Below, one piece after another: positions 20,121-32,600 of a DNA stretch of 64,000 nucleotides. Origin of the DNA: Astrothelium macrocarpum (taxonomy: Eukaryota; Ascomycota; Dothideomycetes; Trypetheliales; Trypetheliaceae); the NCBI GenBank assembly GCA_021030915.1, contig JAGEMR010000008.1, forward strand, positions 62,001 to 126,000, given 5' to 3'. How positions within the stretch are numbered: position 1 is the first letter of the stretch; each line of letters opens with the position of its first letter. The translations under genes and the position numbers were made by a program. The notes under the pieces are model-generated. The model did no database searches. It worked only from the letters and a program-made list of their open reading frames with translations, and was not told where the DNA came from.

Positions 20121-21224
20121 AAGCATCTTGTGGACAAAGGTGATCTGTCGATCTTTGGATTGCAGGAACGTACAGTTTGAAGGGATTTCCATGCGATGAA
20201 GTGGGGTGGATTCTGACGCGAGAATTGAAAGTTCGGTCTTTTGCTGCCTCTTTCTGAGTCTGTCAAAAGGCAAAAATATTTACTTTTGTGTGCAAACCAA
20301 CCGCCGCTCTCTTTTTCTGATTGTTTTGTCTATTTTCAAGGTCAGGAAAGTCACTTCTATGGTTCTTCGTTGTCGAGGCTTGGCTGCTGTTAGCCTGCGC
20401 TACATGTACGTAGAACCAGCCCTTATATAATCTCTTTTAGAATGCAGTCACTCTTTAGAAATCAGCCTATGTTTACGGTCGACTATGAAACCAGAACAAT
20501 CAAAATATCCCGCTAGCGTCAGAATCCGAAAATGACGCAAACCAACACGAGCTTTCAGGGGTTGCTCCCGATTAAGTGCAGCCCAGCAGCAGCAGCCTAA
20601 GTAGTAGCAGCTTAGCAACAATAGCTTACTACCAGCCGCGTCAGCCTGAGCGCACCCTTGTAAAGTGATAGCAGCTCAAAGTGACTGAATTTGAGATTAA
20701 ATTGGGATTGGTGTTGAGATCAGAAAGCTGGAAGCTTTATCAAAATAAGCAAAGCGAGTGCTTCAAAACCTGAAAAAACAAGTTGATTGCTTAGAACCGA
20801 AGTTGGTCTTTTTGAATGGACCACAAAGTTGTTGTCCTTATCTCAAATGAATTTGTATGCAGCAGCTGTCAGGAAATCACATCCCACAACGCCCATAGGC
20901 CCCCAAAGGTGGGAGTTGTTTCCCTTGTACACCGCCCAGGTGCGCCTGATGGGTAGGAGGGAAAAAGCAACTACTACAAACACCGAATCATGAAAGATGT
21001 TAAGACAAAACTTTTGGTAAATTCAAGATCATGGTAGAGCAATGACAGCTAATGCAAGAGACTCAAACTTTCTAAGTCTTCGCTACACCACGCCAACAAA
21101 TAGATTTGTGTAGCGTCAAGCCAAGATCTGGGAACCTCCTCGGTATAACATTCCGTACAAAGCTCCCCAAGTTGCTCGCTGTACTAGACTGGAGCTTAAG
21201 GCCCACTGAACAGAGTCGGCTCAG
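20121..21224. other. Convergent intergenic spacer
   Basis: 3' flanks of the repeat-protein gene and the antiporter. Contains a short AGC-rich stretch near 20580-20640. No gene recognised. Confidence 0.45.
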
Positions 21225-22807
21225 TCATTCACTATCACTACAATCCCTAAAGGCGTCCCACCCATCTTCTGTGACTATCCTCACACGTTTTCTCTTCCGT
21301 GACGCCCTTAACCTTCTCATGAGCAGTCCAACGGCGACAGGCCCGAGGATAGTGCACAGCACAATTGCCCACGTCACAATCAGGAAAATGTCTGCAGAGT
21401 TTTCTGTTGAATCGAAAATACCGTTACTGGCTGCGAGAGAGGAGACGAGAAACCCAATCTCGCCTCGAGCAACCATCGCGCTGCCTAAGATTGCGCCAGG
21501 GTACAACGAGCGCCGGCTGTTGGGTTCGGCATGGTCTGATCCAGTGGCGGTCGCAACTGTGCGCCTAATGAGCCAGATGCCACATAACAGCTTGCCAAGA
21601 GCCATGAGTGTCGAGTAGATGATTCCTCTCCACACCACAGCTCCAGAAAACATCTGCGTGATGGGAATTGAGAAGCCAATAGAGGCGAAGAAGAAGGGCT
21701 TGAGAATCTTGTTGAGAGGTTGCGCATAGTAACGTTCGTAAATAGCAACACCAGTTAATTCTTCCTCAGCCATCGCTCTTGCAACGCTGTTTATCCACAG
21801 GTCTGGATTGGTGGCTGGGGTGGTGGCGTTCGAAGTAGGCGTCTCTTGGAGTGCCCTCGGGTCTTTTAATACTGCAGCAAGTGTCTCATCAAACCAGCTG
21901 ATGCAAGCACCAGCTAGGTATGCAGCGAAGAGTGGAGTGGTTCCAGCGTAGCTAGCTCCAGCTATCAAGCCTAGGAGTATCAGTGTGTGTATCACAAGTA
22001 CCACTAGCGGATTCTTCGTGGCTCTAAACAGTCGAACCTTCAGTCCAGTAGCCGGTTGGTAAATTAAGGATTCCGTGAGGGGCTTCACAAAGAAGACACA
22101 GGTGAGTGGTAGTACTATGGCAAAACCGATAGATACGGCAATAGGTCGGAGAATTGTCACGGCGCTAATCGAAGCATGTGGACCGCTGAGGCTTGTGATG
22201 ATTTGAACCATTACGAGGCCAATCACATCGTCTTCCATTGCAGCCGTGCCGAGAACAATCCCAAGTGGAGTGTTTGTAAGACCACTTACACTCATCACCG
22301 TGAAGGTTGTTCCTAGACTCGTTGAACAGAGTGCTGCTCCAGCAGCAAACGCTTGAAGAGACGTCGCATTTGCCACGGGTTTGAGCAAAAATGAGAGTGC
22401 GATGGGTACAGTAACACCAGTACATGCGACGGCGGAGGAAAGAAAGAGATTTGCCTTGAGCGATGAGATGGAGGTAGAGAGACCACCTAGAACCATTCAG
22501 ATGATGAGTAGACTCTTCGATCAATCAGATTTGTACCTTCATAAACAATCAGTGTCAGCCCTAGAAACCCTAATTGCCCGATGGCTTCTTCCGTCTCATG
22601 GTAAAGCCATTGTGCGCCCGGAGTACCAAAAACGATGCCCAAAAGAACCGGACCAAGGAGACCACAATAGATCACGCGATCAAGGACAGCGTTCATAACA
22701 TTAAGAAGCAGGAGAAATAAAGACAGAATTAGGATCTGCTCGATCCCGAGCTCCTTGTGGGGAAGCGACACTTCTCTGGAGGAGTTCATGTTGCGTCTTA
22801 CTACCAA
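21225..22807 (-). CDS. Na+(K+)/H+ antiporter, CPA-type membrane exchanger
   Basis: Two exons, 22537-22807 and 21225-22486, with a 50-bp phase-1 intron (GTACAA...TCTAG); 510 residues. About a dozen hydrophobic helices follow in the usual exchanger order: 'ILILSLFLLLLNVMNAVLDR', 'GPVLLGIVFGTPGAQWL', 'LGFLGLTLIVYEGGLSTSIS', 'AAGAALCSTSLGTTFTVMS', 'AAMEDDVIGLVMVQII', 'PFFFASIGFSIPI', 'GAILGSAMVARGEIGFLVS'. The 'EDD' and 'ARGEIGF' segments carry the acidic ion-translocation residues expected of the family. The basic C-terminal tail is cytosolic. It exchanges monovalent cations for protons; the cation and membrane (plasma membrane or endomembrane) cannot be told from sequence. ATG 22789 is an alternative start. 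Confidence 0.87.
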
Positions 22808-25209
22808 ATGCCATTGTGACGGGGTGACTGCAAAGGCTCAGTAAATATTACACGTTATCAACCGAGTGACCAAAATTTGTTACGTCGAATGTTTGAACAT
22901 CTTTGATGCTTGGCGGACGCATTTGGAAAGTGACAAACTGTGCAGGAAATGGGTGTAAGGTTGATGCGTGGACAGGATTTCCTCGGTCACAAAACCCCTC
23001 GAGCGTCAGTGTCTATTGGCCGAAGCTATTCTGGGTGGTCAGCGCATAACGAAGTTCAAAAGCAGTGTTTTGATAGCTCAGCGGGTCCTTATCCATTTTG
23101 GATCTTTTGCTTTTGGACGGGACGTAGTCTCGACACGGAGCGGGTAGAAGTCGTGCTCTGCTCCAATAATGCAAACTATCTGACTCGGGCAAAACGGCAT
23201 ACAACTTAGGGCTTCTAACACTAGTGACACTAATGTCGCTGTTGCAGCAAAAATCTATCAGCTGACCATCAAGACAAAGCAATGGCTGTGATATCCCGGC
23301 ATGAAAACTATGAACAGGGCGGGTCATCTGTGGAAGGACTTAGCAATTTCGTATCTCATCTTATGCAATACAGGAGGCGGACGGGAGTGGCTGAGATCTC
23401 TGATATTTTCCGACGTGAACTGATTGGTGCTTACAAGTAGAGTTGTGTATGCTCAGATATGCGCGCTTTACGACTTGTTTCCCCGCCAATGTTGCACATC
23501 TCAACGCCAGATTGAGCTGAGTTTTGCTCGGTTCGAGGTGGCTTTATCGAAAGTCCATAGTTTCTCATTGCATTCACATCTCAGGTCCCATTTGACCCCA
23601 ATTTGAATTTATCAGGCTAAGGTTTGATACAAAATGGCGTTATAAACGTCTCGAAAATGTAAAACATCCGCTTTAGGTTGCAGAAATTGTTGAACTGGCG
23701 GCTCGCTGAGGATCCGAGCGGCTCTTAGCAAGTCATGTTAGGTCGCGAACAATAGCGAGAGTTGGTCCACAGATGCATCCTGCTCCCTTGAGTATCGAGA
23801 TTGCTGTTCGGTATCCATCTAATATTTGAAGCTCTCCTCCATTAATCATAAGCTTTCAATGTGTTGCGTGGCTTTGTGAATCTCGCTACGTTGCTGTGCT
23901 AACCGATAGTTAAGCGACATAACAAAGATCTTGTGCATTCCTCCACTTACACTAAGATAAGCCATTTCTTTTTGGCGGTCAACGATGCTCAACTCCCAGC
24001 CAGGCTGACTGAGATCGAAGGGCCGAAGCGCTTATACGGGCTGTTGCCGTGTCTGGAGTGGAGGATCAATAATCGGAAGTGGGCTGTAGGGCTAGCCCTA
24101 CGGCTCCAAGCCACCTCCTTATCTACCTGCCTTACCAGCCAGTTCCCCTAACCTACTACGTCATGATGTACATACCAAGTGTCTACTTAGGTAGGTCTCA
24201 AGCTTGGTAAATGACTTTGATCACCTTTATTTTGACAAAGCGATTTGAACTTCTTATAGTGAAGCATGTTTTGGATTTCTGGCTGGTATGCGGTTACCCT
24301 GTGTACCTTGTCTCAATAGCTGCTGTCTTGTTCTGGCGTCCACCCGTTCCCCCGGAGAATTAATAGATACCTATCCCAGTATTACATCGCCCAGTGGCGT
24401 CCATTGGCTAATCTAAGGGGCGCCTTTGAAGCCACGTCGTTGATCGACACAGGGTATGTCGACCAATCAATGACTGATAGTTTTGTCAGTATTGTAATAT
24501 TTCTTCGAGGAGTGCTTGTTTAGATACGATCTAGAATTCTTGTTTTGCTAGTTGTCAGTGATGATGTGGAGGCGCATGTATATTTTGGGTTTCAAATCAT
24601 GTCATATCTGATTAATTTGGCCTTAGATCTCATGTAACGACGGTAGAGCATTATGGGAAAAATACTGTGCTGGACTCTTTTCAAGTACAGGATTGGCTAG
24701 AAAAGAGAAAAGGTCCTGATGTCTGCGCTAGAGTACAACGTAGAGAATTGATTGGCTGAGGCCACAACGAAGCCTTGTGTAATGTTCAATTTTTGATCTG
24801 GAAGTATCCTGAGGATAGTCTGTAAATCAATAGAACATCAAGCAAACTTTCCTCAAGGTATGATAATTCACTGAAAATGCCGATCTACTAATCGTATCTT
24901 CGACTCGATGGCATGTTTGGCACACAAGGTGGGAGGTGTGCGCGTAGGCAATTAACTTGAATACGAGATGATATTTTTGGGACTGCTACTACTCATCTAA
25001 CAAGAATTATATTACAAGCCGGTTTCCACGCTGTTCCGCAATGCACAGTATCAAAACGACAAATTCCGAATCCAGAGTGGAGTTGGAGAAAAAAACAACC
25101 GTCACCTTGCAGCCCGGCATCTAGGGTGGCGTTTTTTGTACAGATTCAACACCCACCCGCATATCTCGTTCTTCCCCACGCACGGTGCCCGTTAAGACTT
25201 TTCGTGCGC
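22808..25209. other. Gene-poor intergenic region, 2.4 kb
   Basis: No convincing ORF on either strand. Contains short dispersed motifs (CTTAGGTAGGT at about 24186; TCGACCAATCA at about 24458) shared with 11865-11935. Confidence 0.45.
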
Positions 25210-27100
25210 CTAGAACATACCACCACCCATGCCGCCCATACCGCCCATACCGCCTCCAGGAGGCATAGCCGGCGCCTTGTCCTCTGGCGCCTCCACAATT
25301 GCAACCTCCGTCGTACCCAGCAATGACGCAACACCGCCCGCATCCATTAGCGCCGTCCTCACAACCTTAAACGGGTCGAGAATGCCCGCGCTAATCATAT
25401 CCACATACTCGCCCTTTGCGCTGTCAAAGCCCTTGTTGAAGTCGCCGCCAAACTCGTCCATCAGCTTGCCCACCACCACCGAGCCTTCCGACCCCGCATT
25501 CTCCACGATCGTGCGCGCGGGCCGCGTGATGGCGTTCTTGACGATGCTGACGCCGAGCTGCTGATCAAAGTTGGTCGACTTCACCTGCGCGAGCCCGTTG
25601 GCGGCCGCCTTGAGCAGCGCCGTGCCGCCGCCGGGGAGGATGCCCTCTTCGACGGCGGCGCGCGTGGCGTTCAGCGCGTCCACCATGCGGTCCTTCTTCT
25701 CGCCGACTTCGACCTCGCTGGCGCCGCCGACCTTGATCACGGCCACGCCGCCCGAGAGCTTCGCGAGCCGTTCCTGGAGCTTCTCCTTCTCGTACTCGGA
25801 CGTGGTGGGGTCGGCCATGACGCCGCGGATCTGCTCGCAGCGCTGGGCGACGGCGTCCTTGGAGCCCTCGCCGTTGAGGATAACGGTGTCCTCCTTGGTG
25901 ATGGTGATGCTGCCTGTGGAGCCGAGCATGTCCGGTGTTGCTTTCTCAAGCTTGATGTCGAGCTCGTCGGTGAAGACGGTGGCGTTGGTGAGTACACCCA
26001 GGTCGCCGAGGATGGACTTGCGGTTGTCGCCAAAGCCGGGCGCCTTGACGGCTGCGACTTGCAGCTGGCCGCGGAGCTTGTTCAGGATGCAGACGGCGAG
26101 TGCTTCACCGTCGATGTCTTCTGCAATGATGACAAGGGGACGGCGGAGCTGTTGGGAGGCTTCGAGGGCGGGAACGATGTCTTGGACGGCGGAGATTTTC
26201 TTCTCGGAGAGGAGGATTAGCGGCTTTTCGAATTCGACCTTTTGAGACTTGGTATCGGTGATGAAATAGGGCGAGATGAAACCGCGGTCGAACTTCATGC
26301 CTTCGGTGACTTCAAGCTCGTCTTCGATTGTCTTGCCCTCTTTGACTGTGATGACACCTTCTCGACCAACTTTCTCCATTGCGCTTGATAATAAAGTACC
26401 AATGTGACTATCTCCGTTTGCTGAAATGGTGGCAACTTGGGATATTTCCTCACTTGTCGTTAGGTCTCGTTTGTTTTTTTGAAGGTACTCCACCACGGCC
26501 TCGATAGCGGCTTGTGTGCCTCGTCGTAGATCCATGGGGTTGCATCCTGCAGCAACATTCTTGACAGTCTCGGAGAAAATAGCACGAGCGAGGACGGTGG
26601 CTGTTGTTGTACCATCGCCAGCAACCTCGTTCGTTTTGGAGGCGACATCTTGTAAGAGACGTGCGCCAAGATTTTCAAACTTGTCTTTTAGGGTTATGCC
26701 TTTGGCCACTGTGACACCATCTGCGTTACTGTTAGCATTACCGAGGTAGATGTATATCATATTGTGATTAACTGACCTTTGGTAATTTTGGGAGATCCAT
26801 AGCTTGATTCGATGAGCACATTTCGTCCCTTGGGTCCAAGAGTTGTGGCTACAGCTTTAGCAAGGGTATCAACACCGTTCAGGAGAGCTTGTCGTCCTTC
26901 GACACCAAACTTGAGATCCTGAAGAACAACAAGTCAGCACGATGCACAAGACAACAAGATATCATAGCACGTTTCCACCATACCTTGTGCGCCCATCTTT
27001 GCTGTCGTAGGTTCACAGCACTGAGCGGTAACCTTGAGGGAGAGGATGAAGTAGGTGAGAGGGCTGAAGCCCTTGCTCTATGGGTTAATGCTCGATGCAT
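25210..27100 (-). CDS. HSP60: Hsp60, mitochondrial chaperonin
   Basis: Three exons: 26984-27100 (presequence), 26777-26918 and 25210-26720; introns of 65 and 56 bp. Spliced 1770 nt, 589 residues. Exon 1 is a mitochondrial targeting sequence rich in Arg, Ser and Ala, ending 'LRQQRWAHK'. Then 'DLKFGVEGRQALLNGVD', 'TTLGPKGRNVLIESSYGSPK', 'AGDGTTTATVLARAI' (ATP site), 'PYFITD', 'GGGTALL' and the C-terminal GGM-rich tail ending 'GGMGGMGGMGGGMF'. With Hsp10 it folds imported matrix proteins. A heat-shock-element-like motif lies 112-137 bp upstream. The third exon is GC-rich, as expected of a highly expressed gene. Confidence 0.97.
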
Positions 27101-27211
27101 GATTGATTATTTGGCGGTTGGCAAGATTGAGTACAAAGTACAGGTGAGAAGAAAGGGAACGCAGATGCACAATGGACAGTATTACGGAAGAGACAACAAG
27201 CGGCCGAGATT

Positions 27212-27237
27212 TTCTTGATGCTTCGAAAGTTCTCGAG
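27212..27237. promoter_or_regulatory. Heat-shock element-like cluster upstream of HSP60
   Basis: Alternating 5-bp units: TTCttGATgcTTC followed in a second register by GAAagTTCtcGAG. Each has one imperfect unit out of three. Located upstream of the minus-strand HSP60 start, where Hsf1 binding would be expected. Confidence 0.55.
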
Positions 27238-28011
27238 CTCTATGGGAGCACGGGCTTTGGGGCTAGTGCAGAGTGGGTCTAGTGGATATCGGGCTTTTGC
27301 AGCTGCATCCGAAGGTACCTCTGTACCTCCGTACCTCACCTAACCCTGGACCCGCTCATCTTCACCACAGCTCGTGCAGCACGGAAACTCTAACAGGAAA
27401 ACCCTTCGTGTCACATCGATTACGCCATTACATCTGCTGCATGAGCATTCCGCGCCTGCAGATTCGGAGACCAAGGGTCCTGCAGCAGAATCTACCATCA
27501 CATCCTCGGATATATGCAATCTCAAACTTTCTCACGGATCATGAGAAGGTGTTGGCGAGTGATTACGGACATGTAACACGTCATGGAAACCTCGTACGCG
27601 GACGCAATTGATTTAGACATGAATTGGGGAGTGCCCAGATGCAGCTCAAGTGAAAACAAAGTCAATTAATTGTGCAAAGAGAGGACTGCACTAGAGATTT
27701 TGTGTAAGCACCATAAAAATGCTCTGCAAACCGTCCATCAACCTCAAGCACCTCAAGAAACTTAGGAGTAAAACCAGTAAGACCGATTGAATTAAGACCC
27801 ATCCGGAATTAAAAGCATCCAGCAGCCCTCGTAACCTCAAAGAAATCCGTGCTGGAAATCGGTTGAATCAAGTCGCCCTTCAAGCGTAGAGGCATCGCGC
27901 AGTGCGCTTCAATCGTAGCAACCATATCATCATGATGTAAACTCGCAATTGTGTCCATGACTTCCCTAACCCCCTTTAATTTCTAAACCCCTTTGGTCGT
28001 AGATTTGGAGG
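27238..28011. other. Intergenic, HSP60 upstream / Myb-like gene 3' flank
   Basis: No gene recognised. Contains a short run of CCGTACCTC-type repeats near 27310-27345. Confidence 0.45.
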
Positions 28012-29654
28012 CTAATACCACCCCTCTCCAAATCCATAGTCCATCTTCCCCAATCCACCCCCAAAACCCATCTGGTTTCCTATCCCAGCAAGATCATATC
28101 CCTGGCCAGCCCCATATTGCTGCTGAAGTCCTGTTTGCACTCCCATCGACCCATAAGCTGTGGTGTAAGCTGCTGCGGTGCAAGCTGCTGCGGAGCCGTT
28201 ATCCGGGAGCTCCGACAGCCAGTCACCCAGGTCGAGGGAGGCGGGAAAGGACTTGACAGCGTGGGGAGCAGCAGTGTTGTCGTGCTGCTGCTGCAACCCG
28301 GGGGCGGCCACACCCGTCTGCTGGGAGCCAAGACCAGAACTGTATGCGCCCCCTTGGAAACTGAGGCTGTGGGATGATGCCTCGCCGTTGTAGCAATCGG
28401 CGAGGAACGACGGCCCGGAGCCATGAGGGCCAGACTCAGTGCTCAAAGGGAGCGTGCTCGGAGCAAGGTAACTTGCGAGCAGCGGCGCAGGTTGTCCCTG
28501 GCCCTGTCCCTGAGCAGCGGTGCTGAGCGGCGTCATTAGGCTCTCGGTGCCATCGCCAGGTCCGCACAGCCGGAAGGGGGCGCTTTGCTGGTTAAGGCTG
28601 GTACCGGGAGGAGGAGCTACCATCGCAAAGCCGGCGAGGTCTGGGTTGAAGGTGCTGCTCGACGAGCCGTGTGCCAGTCCAAGTGGATCGGAGCTATAGC
28701 TGTTGGCAGACGTATCAGGATAAGAGGAAGCGCCACTGTGGGTTGAATTGGCGTAGGCGGAGAAGTCATTTCCAGCCATGCGTCTCTTGGCGACATGCTG
28801 TTTCTCCTTTGCCAATCCACGAGTGTGCTTTTCTTTCTGATGCGTGGCTTTTGAGTTGCTGCCAACTGTGCTACGCTTTTGATCCTTCTTGTTGGGTTTG
28901 GTCACGGTCGGAGCCTGCGCAATCCCATCTTGACCGGTCTTGTTCAACCTGGCTAAACAATTAAATCAGTAACCGTTTGGTACATTAGTACACGTGAAAT
29001 TAGATTTGTAGGACCAAATTAGAAGTGCAAAATGTAAAAGATGGAGTTGGGTAGTGATTTTGGACCAGAGCATCTTCTTGCTTACCTCTAAGCTTTGCAA
29101 TGTGCTGCTTCACCCCCCCTGCTGTGGTATCGGGGCTCACTCTTTTAGCTATACCTTCATATGGAAGAATAATTCCTCGCTCTTCACACTCGTCGACAAC
29201 ATGCAGAATGAGTTGTAAGTCACGCTCGTCTGCGTAGACGTTAGATCAGATCGGGATAAAAAGGTCAACAAGATCAGCAGGTCAACGATCACTCACTCGT
29301 CCATCGAATGATTTTACGAGTTTTAGGACGGTTGGCGATGTGATCTTTTTTTGGCGTATCTTGCACTTTTGCATCGGCAGCTGGATCATGCGAGGCATCC
29401 ATGTTTTGATCAACGGAAGATTGAGAGGTGTTTTTTCCCTTACCGAAACGCGACGTAGTGCTGATTCTGGATTTTTTCTTGCTTGGCTGGGGTTCATAGT
29501 CGCTGTCGTCATCAGCAGCAGAGTTGAATCTTTTGTACGGTCTGCTTGACGTGACAGTCTCGCTTGAGTCGCTTAGGTGCTGGACTGAGTCCACATCCAC
29601 ATTGAGAGAGCGACTCATGGCAGAGCTGTTCAGCGTATCCATGGTAGTAGTCAA
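28012..29654 (-). CDS. Myb/SANT-like domain nuclear protein
   Basis: Three exons: 29297-29654, 29086-29229 and 28012-28952; introns of 67 and 133 bp; 480 residues. Residues ~105-170 span two exons and form a fungal Myb-like helix-turn-helix: 'TRKIIRWTNERDLQLILHVV', 'GIILPYEGIAKRVSPDTTAG', 'GVKQHIAKLRARL'. Before it lie acidic and basic low-complexity segments ('DDDSDYEPQPSKKKSR', a likely nuclear localisation signal). The C-terminal 300 residues are Gly/Ser/Gln/Tyr-rich and disordered, like an activation domain. Probably a DNA- or chromatin-binding regulator; targets unknown. Alternative start at 29642. Confidence 0.75.
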
Positions 29655-32600
29655 GTAAGTGGTGTTCTTAGAAGCTGATTGGGTAAATGGAGAGGTGCAG
29701 AAGAGATTAGGCTACAGGATGTTGTGAATTGCTGCAGTGGCTGCAAGGTGTAGCAGGATGGCGCAAGTCGCAGTAGGAGAGTATAAGTTGCTGGAGGAGG
29801 GCGTAAGACTTCGCAAGAGAGCGCTTTTAAACTGACGGAGCGGCGTATTCCCCGATCCTCCTGCCCCTATATCACAGTACCTCGTGATCTGCAATTTCTT
29901 CGTGCTACTTTTTTAACGCAGCATGAACAAATATTCGAGCAACCTGTGGATCTAGTTGAGATAGACCTTTCATCCCAGTGATATCCAGACCCACTAAAAT
30001 GCGGCAAAGAATTCCTCAAAAGACCCTAAGACCCGGCTGCAGAGTATTCCCGTTGTGGGTACCGGAGAGGAAGCGAATGAGATGCAGATTGGGTTGCGTC
30101 GATCCGACCCACTGAATATCCAGTGAAAAGATGCGAAGCTAATTGTGCGAGAGCAGACACTCCTGAGTAATAGATTCGGCGCTAACCCAAATAGTTGATG
30201 GAGGTCAATTTTTTTTCGGATCGATATCGTCGTGTCAAGATCCAATGTGTAGGGTTGCCTTTGTTTGTGGAGCATTCGCATTTGCTATCCTCTCGAACAG
30301 CTACAGTAATACCGCATTCATTTACCAATCACCAAATTGTTTGCTCCTATCATAACTCTCTAGTCAGGTTGTCACGTAAACACCATTTCCAATCCAGATA
30401 AACGCCTTTTTACTTCATGTTGTAGACAGCGCGAGACGCAAGACATCCAACTTCCATCTAAGGATTTGCCAAAAGAATAAGCCCGCGGTACCACAGCAGG
30501 GGGGAAGTGTAAGTGTTGCACAACTGGCTTGTTGGTTGCGACGCTACATGAGCATAACCTAAGTTACGATCACAGGAAATAGCATTGTAGTATACAGCCA
30601 GTCGGCGTCGTATGGCACCAAATCTCGTATTACCTATACGAGTATCCAAGTTGCAGTAGTAAGAGCATTGAGGTCTGCAATTAAGGCATTGCAGACAGAA
30701 GTGCTAGGACTCCAGGGCCAGTATGAGGGTCTTTCCTGTCTCTCCAGTCTCTCCTTCCACCGGTCTTCATTGATGTTGAGGCCATGCTAGTTGCCGATCG
30801 ATGACGGCCGTAAATTCAATCTGACCTACAACGATGCCAATTACTCGACAGGGCTCTCCTTTGGTGCTGAGTAATTGTCCATCAAAGAAGATGAGTTGAA
30901 AAAGAAAGACTTGTGACATTCGAGACGTGAAGCTGGCCCGGAATAGATTCGATGTGATTGAGCACTGTTTGACGCGGGTCTCAAGAGTAACGCAGACACA
31001 GATGCGAATGTACATCATGATGATGTGGTTCCCAATTTTGTAGTCGAGGGATTACTGAGGGTCGTTGCAAAAGGATGATATGATGTGAAAAAAAGAAAGT
31101 TCCCAAAAAAGCGTAGATCATCTTCGATTTAAGGCTCTAGACGATATGCCTGTAATGTATATTAGTACAAAAGGATGAAGCGTTTACACAAGCAACGACA
31201 AAAAAGGGCAAGGCTATTCGATGCTCGATGCAAGAGACCAGAGATGGATTATGTAATGCTAGCTTTGAGAAACCTTTTACCGATGATCGATGCCAAGACC
31301 ATTCAGTGTACCAGTTCATTCCCCCAAGAGTTCAAGAGTAGATAAGAAAAACAAAGACATGATGGTGTCCTTCTTTTGAAGAAAGATGACTCAGCACTGA
31401 TGATCAATGTGAAAGAGCTTACCCTCATGTCACGGTCTTTGTCATCTCAACGTTAACGCAACAGACAAAGCTGTTCATAAGACCCGAAAAGATGCAGACT
31501 TGGACTTGTAGATATCATTCGCCACTGCTTCGACCAGTGGCACTGGCTTCGTATGGCTCATGACCCACTACCAGTATGCATCTGAGGATGTCTATATGAT
31601 GGACACTGTTTTCGGCAAGCAATTGAGCAGTGCGACTGAAGTGGGCAGCTAAATGAAACACGCTGTTGAAGGGTGATAATTTGCAAGTAAGAAAAGTTGT
31701 CAAGGAATTGGGAGCTACTAAGGAGTAGAAATAGGTGGTAAAAGGACTTTTGGAGAAAGCAGTTTGGAGGAAGAAGAAGTTGGAGGAATCGGGAGGTCTC
31801 GGAGGCTTAAATAGTTTCGTAAGCGGCACAACAGGGCAGAAATCTCTTCAAAGGTCTGGCTAATACAATCACCTGTGGCAGTGAGGAGGTCATTGCAGAG
31901 CTGAGTCTGCCCCTTGATCTGCCCCTTAGAAACAGCCTCAGCGGGTCGGCTTTCCCAACAAAGCATCATATGGCTAGCTGCAGTCGTGATGTCCAAGAGC
32001 GATCATTCACGAGTGACTTGCTCAGCCTCAGGGCCATGGTCCCCGGCCAGAGTCATGATGGGTTCGTGCACGATGTCGAAATGGTCCTCGTGGTGATGGG
32101 GTGAGGACTCGGTTCCGAGTTCCGGATTGTCTTCTCACAGGAATGCAGTGCACTCATAGCTGGCGGCACGGCTGAACACGGACACAAACACGTCGGATGA
32201 AAGTCGAACGTCAACAAGTACATGACGATTAATCTTATGCTTTTTTTGCAATATAGAAGCTACCGTGGGAGAACTTGGCATGTTTAGATGCATGAGAAGG
32301 AGCATAAAGCAGCACAACAAGCCTCCTGCTACCCGGCAGACGGATTTGAAGCATCGGCCAAGGCAATGGGTATGCTCAACACGCAGGATAGATGTAAATG
32401 AGATGTGAAGTTGAATTAAACTCCTGGCTGCCAAGCGGATGCACGATTGGCTGGTCCTTGGCGCCACTGCAGGGGCGACGAGTCCCACAATAGGAAGGCT
32501 CCCGCTCGAACTCTGCCCAACCTCTCCACTTCGGATTCTCATATTGAAACGACCATTGACAATTCGTAATCCTTGTGAGCACCTTTGTTGGCTCCTGTGA

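Noticed and set aside
19246..20273. Long minus-strand and alternate-frame ORFs (up to 315 codons) opposite the repeat protein
   Set aside because: They are by-products of the repetitive GAN/AAR-rich codons, giving low-complexity Leu/Val/Ser translations. The plus frame has a signal peptide and ordered KR sites.
25571..26245. 224-codon plus-strand ORF antisense to HSP60
   Set aside because: Mirror of the GC-rich HSP60 codons; the minus-strand protein is unambiguous.
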